Assembly: GCA_002497025.1 (NCBI GenBank)
Contig: DAMG01000083.1
Location: 1-34,074 of the forward strand
DNA from: Euryarchaeota archaeon UBA126
GTDB lineage: Archaea; Thermoplasmatota; Poseidoniia; Poseidoniales; Thalassarchaeaceae
Direction: 5' to 3'
DNA: 34,074 nucleotides
Shown: one piece after another, positions 30,458 to 34,074 of the stretch
How positions within the stretch are numbered: position 1 is the stretch's first letter
Layout: every line of letters starts with the position of its first letter
Notes under the pieces: generated by a model
The model's database searches: none
What the model saw: only the letters and a program-made list of their open reading frames with translations
Told to the model about the DNA's origin: nothing
Made by a program: the position numbers and the translations under genes

Positions 30458-32710
30458 TCAGCACTCGCCAACGTACGATCCGGAGACCTTCGCCAACTTG
30501 TCCCAGTTGAAGAAATAGTCTCCACCGATTGCGTCGTATGCTGGTGGGCACATGTGGTCGGAACCGACTCCTACACCTGCATACTGACCCAATAGAGCCA
30601 TTGTTGGTGAGGTAACCCAAAGATCGTATGCATCAGCATACAATAGTGCTCGGGCTTCTGAATCTTGTTCGGTCCTAGCATCTAGCAGAATTGCGTCCAA
30701 TTCATCGTTCTCGAAGTAGCCGTGGTAGGCGTCTCCACCGATGTCAGCGCTTCCTGCGAATGGTGACCAGTAGTTGTCTGGGTCCAAGTAGTCAGGTCCC
30801 CAGCCGATTACCCAAAGGTCCCACTTTCCGTAGATGTAGTTGTCAATCACGGTAGCCCATGGCTGGTCAGTATTGTCGTTAGCAATTCCGATTGATTCTA
30901 GCGCAGGTCCCCATAGCTGAGCTACAGCAATCCTCTGGTCGTTACCAGTGTTTGTCAGAATCCTCAGTTCGTTTGGTAGTCTGCACTCGTTACCAGTTCG
31001 GTCCGCCTCTGCAACAACTGTTGGTGCACCAGTTTGTGTTAGTGAAGCACAGTCGTATTGTCGGATGAATCCTGCAGCGTCAAGAATTGTCTCGGCGTAT
31101 GCAAGATCATAGGTGAACACTTCGTACTGTGTATCATCATATGGGAATCCAGTTGGGATTGGTCCATAGATTGGCATCAATTCACCCTTGTAGGATTCTG
31201 TGTGGATGGTGTCATAGTCCAGAGTGTAACTTAGTGCCTGCCTTACAGCTGATAGGCTTAGTACGTTACAATCGTTGGTTCCATTACCATTGCAGTCATG
31301 GTTTAGGACATAATCTGCAGTTCCATCAGCCATGTCATTCTTCGGTGCGAAGTTGTATGGTACGTTCACAACGCTGTATGTCTGTCGGTATGTGCAGCGG
31401 AATCCATCCTTGCCTTCTGCGTTTGGAAGATCTTCCATATTGTTGCAGAATTCAGTCTTCTGAGCAGATGGGATGTATGCTCGGTCGACTTCACCGTCTT
31501 GTAGAGCAAGTACACGAGTCTGAGTCTCTTCTACTAGGTCAACAACAACTCTGTTTAGGTTGAAGTCTGACTCTTCCCAGTACATCCAGTTAGGCTCCAT
31601 TACCAGGCGAGTTCCACGAGCCCACTGAGCGACCATGTAAGCGTTGGTTCCAGCACCTACTTGTGCCTCGTCCATCCACTCGTGACAGTAGTCATCAGAA
31701 GTGACTGTGCCGTTCTCGTCCGTCTCAATTACTCTGTTAGCCTCACATAGTTGCGAGTTGATAACCGAACCAACAGTGTAAGCAATTGTCGCTACGAATG
31801 CCGCAGAAGGTGCGGAAATTGTTACTGAGAAACTGTAGTCGTCGATGACGCTCAGGCTCTCTCCGCCGTAATCATGGTGGTTGCCATCTGCATCATTACA
31901 GTCGAATGACTGAGTTAGAATCCAGTTGACTCCAGAGGATGGTGCGCCCATTCCAATAACACGGCACCATGAGTATACTGCATCAGTAGAGGTCATGTGA
32001 TCTCCATTGCTAAAGTATACATCGTCACGTAGAGTGAAAGTGTAAGTCAGACCGTCTTCACTAACAGTGTGTCCGGTAGCCAATCGTGGTACGATAATCG
32101 AACCACCATCACCATCTCCTTCGTATCGGTATAGGGTATCATAGACGTTGGAAATAACGTCACCAGACGCTGAATCATAAGCATCGGCTGGATCGTGAGT
32201 ATCTGCCTCACCGATCGTCATTTGTGTCATTTCACACGGGTTGTTTGTACCAAGGTCACGGCACTTTCGTGATACAGATAGGTTGTACCATGCATCGGAG
32301 AATGCCATGTCTCCTGCGGCATATGCGGCCATAATGTCTCCTTGAGCCATACCATAATCGCAAGAGCCGTCGTCTTCCTCAGCTGCGGAATTAAAGTTAT
32401 TCGCGGCTTCGTCCATACAACCCATTACAGTATCAGGCATGGTACAGGAACCATCATCACGGGTCGCTGCCGAGTTGTAGTTTGTCGCAGCAGGGTTGGT
32501 GCAACCATCTACAGGCTCGAAGCCCGGATCATATTCACAAGAACCATCGTCCTTTGTGGCTTCGGCGTTGTAGTTATTGGCATCTGCATAAGTGCACCCC
32601 AATATTTCTACGACGTCGTCACCATCATCATCATCTCCGCCGAGACAACCGGCAAGAGCTGACGCAATCATCAGCGTACACATCAATAATGCTCTCAATT
32701 TAGAGTCCAT
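30458..32710 (-). CDS. oppA: Oligopeptide-binding lipoprotein OppA with N-terminal Cys repeats
   Basis: Solute-binding lipoprotein (SBP_bac_5 type), 750 residues, anchored by a lipobox LAGC with Cys22. An acidic linker (DDDDGDD) is followed by three imperfect repeats of the form GC-x-N-x-A-x-DDGSC at about 38-60, 69-90 and 97-119; each holds two cysteines 19 residues apart. The binding domain from about 125 shows YDTLYRYEGD, LTYTFTLRDDVYFSNGDHMTSTDAVYSW, YTLDYDTI and GWGPDYLDPDNYWSPF, all typical of the family. It delivers peptides to OppBC. The gene leads the operon and is separated from oppB by two hairpins. ATG 32710 follows CCAAGG and a TATA box. Confidence 0.96.
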   Translation of the reverse strand: MDSKLRALLMCTLMIASALAGCLGGDDDDGDDVVEILGCTYADANNYNAEATKDDGSCEYDPGFEPVDGCTNPAATNYNSAATRDDGSCTMPDTVMGCMDEAANNFNSAAEEDDGSCDYGMAQGDIMAAYAAGDMAFSDAWYNLSVSRKCRDLGTNNPCEMTQMTIGEADTHDPADAYDSASGDVISNVYDTLYRYEGDGDGGSIIVPRLATGHTVSEDGLTYTFTLRDDVYFSNGDHMTSTDAVYSWCRVIGMGAPSSGVNWILTQSFDCNDADGNHHDYGGESLSVIDDYSFSVTISAPSAAFVATIAYTVGSVINSQLCEANRVIETDENGTVTSDDYCHEWMDEAQVGAGTNAYMVAQWARGTRLVMEPNWMYWEESDFNLNRVVVDLVEETQTRVLALQDGEVDRAYIPSAQKTEFCNNMEDLPNAEGKDGFRCTYRQTYSVVNVPYNFAPKNDMADGTADYVLNHDCNGNGTNDCNVLSLSAVRQALSYTLDYDTIHTESYKGELMPIYGPIPTGFPYDDTQYEVFTYDLAYAETILDAAGFIRQYDCASLTQTGAPTVVAEADRTGNECRLPNELRILTNTGNDQRIAVAQLWGPALESIGIANDNTDQPWATVIDNYIYGKWDLWVIGWGPDYLDPDNYWSPFAGSADIGGDAYHGYFENDELDAILLDARTEQDSEARALLYADAYDLWVTSPTMALLGQYAGVGVGSDHMCPPAYDAIGGDYFFNWDKLAKVSGSYVGEC

Positions 32711-32898
32711 CCTTGGAATGCAGACTATGGTTCATATATAGTATATCCCATTATTGAGCGTCAAATCGAGGTTTTGATAACTCGATATTGGAAATAATGC
32801 CTTAGGATTGTTAATTTGGTCATTTTATATTAATAATAATTTCATCCTAAATTTCTCAAAAATAACATACCATCTAGAAAGAAATCGTGTTTCTTAAC
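32711..32898. other. AT-rich intergenic DNA upstream of oppA
   Basis: About 190 bp between oppA and the tRNA-Ala gene. The oppA-proximal part carries the TATA-like boxes. The stretch 32810-32890 is very AT-rich with no open frame or hairpin of note; nothing else was seen. Confidence 0.4.
32732..32741 (-). promoter_or_regulatory. Likely TATA box of the opp operon
   Basis: CTATATATGA on the minus strand, about 27 nt before the oppA ATG, the best TATA-like sequence in the window. Transcription would start within a few bases of the ATG, giving a leaderless or very short leader. A second candidate, GATATACT, lies just upstream. Confidence 0.55.
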
Positions 32899-32975
32899 TG
32901 GTGGACGTGCCGAGATTTGAACTCGGGGCCTCTTCCATGCCAAGGAAGCGCGCTTCCAAGCTGCGCCACACGCCC
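32899..32975 (-). tRNA. trnA: tRNA-Ala (GGC anticodon), CCA end encoded
   Basis: Minus-strand cloverleaf: acceptor GGGCGTG with CACGTCC, including the G3-U70 pair that is the identity signal for alanine; D-arm GCGC-AGCTTGGAA-GCGC; anticodon stem CTTCC/GGAAG with loop TTGGCAT (anticodon GGC); T-arm CCGAG/CTCGG with TTCAAAT. Discriminator A73 and 3' CCA (32899-32901) are encoded; no intron. The body is 32902-32975. Confidence 0.93.
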
Positions 32976-33000
32976 AGTGAGATGACGACCTGCGACGGCC

Positions 33001-33007
33001 ATTTAAG
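33001..33007. promoter_or_regulatory. TATA-like element possibly shared by tRNA-Ala and the SprT-like gene
   Basis: ATTTAAG on plus, CTTAAAT on minus. It lies 26-32 nt before the tRNA-Ala 5' end on the minus strand and 22-28 nt before the SprT-like ATG on the plus strand, both near the spacing expected for archaeal TATA boxes. The motif is nearly symmetric, so one site might serve both directions. Confidence 0.45.
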
Positions 33008-33028
33008 GAGAACTGAGCAGGCTAGGCC

Positions 33029-33574
33029 ATGAGTAAGGGGCCAGTCCGGACTAGTCCAAATGGACCTCCCAACTTACCCGATGGAATACTCGACGAGTTA
33101 TCATCTAGATTGACTAAGGATGATGCTCCTTTTCTACGGCACCTGACAAAGCAACTTTCCTTGCAGTGGGCTGACGCTTCCGATACTCGATTGGGCTATA
33201 CTAGGTTCGAATTTGACCATCATGAATTGTTTCGCAGGCGAAGATTGAGGGGCTCACCAGGCCCAATTACAATCGCTCTACATCCGCGATTGAAAGATGA
33301 TGAGAAACTATACTTACACACTTTAGTCCATGAATTGCTCCATGCTGCCGGATTAGTAGATCATGGGAATCAACATAGTGAGTTAGTAAACGAAATTGCG
33401 CCCGCACCTAAGTTGTCCGAATCACCTGTTTTGAGAAGCATGCGAGAAGAAGTTCTAGCCGGACTTCCAGAACAGTCTTGGATATGTGGAGAATGTGGCC
33501 ATACCTGGGAGAGAAGAAGAGTCTCTTTACCCCAAAGATGTCCAAAATGTGCCCGCCCATTCAGTAGCCGATAA
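33029..33574 (+). CDS. SprT-like zinc metalloprotein with C-terminal zinc ribbon
   Basis: 181 residues of the SprT/Spartan-type zincin family. The core HELLHAAGLVDHGNQHSELV at 101-120 holds HExxH (His101, Glu102, His105) and downstream His112 and His116, one of which would be the third zinc ligand. A zinc ribbon follows, CGECGHTW at 153-160 and CPKC at 171-174. Eukaryotic Spartan cuts DNA-protein crosslinks; SprT proteins of prokaryotes are less well understood. The order HExxH then zinc ribbon is the standard SprT arrangement. The ATG lies 22-28 nt after a TATA-like element, suggesting a leaderless transcript. Family call is confident, function inferred. Confidence 0.9.
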   Translation: MSKGPVRTSPNGPPNLPDGILDELSSRLTKDDAPFLRHLTKQLSLQWADASDTRLGYTRFEFDHHELFRRRRLRGSPGPITIALHPRLKDDEKLYLHTLVHELLHAAGLVDHGNQHSELVNEIAPAPKLSESPVLRSMREEVLAGLPEQSWICGECGHTWERRRVSLPQRCPKCARPFSSR

Positions 33575-33637
33575 GAGCTTAGATGAGAGATAATACCGGC
33601 AAAATCACCATGAACTCATGGCGGGTAAGACTGAACA

Positions 33638-34074
33638 ATGGATTGGCCCCCAACAACAGATGATATCTCAAATTTGATTGACGATTTCATCGCTGAGGCT
33701 TTTCCAACATTGATGGCGATTATTGCTATCGCTGCCTACTCCGGGTTCGTCTTTATGTTCTACAGATTGTTAGCTAGGAGAGATATTCTGTCTTTGGACT
33801 TGAGCAAATATGATCAGACAATGACTGGAAAGATTCGTGCTTTCTTTAGAACCGCTGCGTGGTTAATACAATATGCTCTTGCGATTCCTATCCTGATAGC
33901 TTTTTGGACAGTAGTGATGGCAGTGATTCTAACACTCTTGGCGGATGGAAATGATCATGCAAGAAATGCGTTGATCGCCACTTCGGTAGTAGGTTCGGTG
34001 AGAATTTTGTCTTACTGGACTGAGGACTTATCTCGCGATGTTGCAAAGATGCTACCATTTGCAGTTCTTGGTGT
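33638..34074 (+). CDS. Membrane protein, 3' end outside window
   Basis: An open frame with no stop to the window edge, about 145 residues. It starts MDWPPTTDDISNLIDDFIAE, then a helix at about 22-43 (AFPTLMAIIAIAAYSGFVFM), a conserved-looking basic and polar stretch YRLLARRDILSLDLSKYDQT, a second helix region at about 85-108 (LAIPILIAFWTVVMAVIL) and SYWTEDLSRDVAKMLPFAVLG at the edge. It looks like an uncharacterised archaeal membrane protein; no function can be assigned. It starts 63 nt after the SprT-like gene on the same strand. Confidence 0.7.
   Translation, partial: MDWPPTTDDISNLIDDFIAEAFPTLMAIIAIAAYSGFVFMFYRLLARRDILSLDLSKYDQTMTGKIRAFFRTAAWLIQYALAIPILIAFWTVVMAVILTLLADGNDHARNALIATSVVGSVRILSYWTEDLSRDVAKMLPFAVLG

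Noticed and set aside
1..34074. CRISPR array, insertion sequences, prophage genes and att sites
   Set aside because: No regularly spaced repeats, transposase, integrase or phage motifs were seen on either strand.

Overview
The window reads as a chromosomal fragment of a marine planktonic euryarchaeon, most likely Marine Group II (Candidatus Poseidoniales). Supporting signs are an archaeal-type ribosomal protein L3, a group II chaperonin (thermosome), a Hef/FANCM-type helicase, TATA-like boxes about 25-30 nt before starts, CCA-encoding tRNA genes, and many secreted or membrane-anchored proteins with one C-terminal membrane helix and a short acidic cytoplasmic tail. The lineage call is an inference from gene content; no marker phylogeny was possible. 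There is no CRISPR array, insertion sequence or phage gene.

Layout. 1-720 is the 5' part of rpl3 (minus), followed by a hairpin-containing divergent intergenic region and a helicase (plus). 2774-5311 is a translationally coupled minus-strand pair: a flavodoxin/SdhB-like fusion followed by an HdrB/SdhE-like protein. Both keep recognisable folds but have lost most iron-sulfur ligands. 5412-10616 holds a thermosome subunit and a large secreted, membrane-anchored beta-rich protein. 10753-13289 has two unrecognised membrane proteins and a class I aminotransferase. 13385-20515 is an envelope and proteolysis block: a membrane-anchored subtilase, tRNA-Trp, a membrane protein with a cysteine-less peroxiredoxin-like domain, a DUF92 protein and a PrsW-type intramembrane protease carrying an EF-hand-like loop. 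20639-24680 has a zinc-ribbon protein, a D-amino-acid-oxidase-family enzyme, a eukaryote-type (GSII) glutamine synthetase, an MFS exporter and a small membrane protein. 24717-32710 is an oligopeptide ABC transporter operon in the order oppA-oppB-oppC-oppD-oppF. The right end has tRNA-Ala, a SprT-like metalloprotein and the start of another membrane protein.

The genes fit a peptide-using heterotroph: extracellular subtilase, peptide-binding lipoprotein and importer, then nitrogen handling by aminotransferase, amino-acid oxidase and glutamine synthetase.

The most unusual observations are: (1) the OppD ATPase contains two in-frame insertions inside its nucleotide-binding domain that together hold about six predicted membrane helices; (2) its partner permease OppC contains a four-helix insertion just before its EAA coupling region, so the transporter looks rebuilt with extra membrane parts; and (3) the flavodoxin-SdhB-HdrB-like pair whose Fe-S ligands have nearly all been lost.
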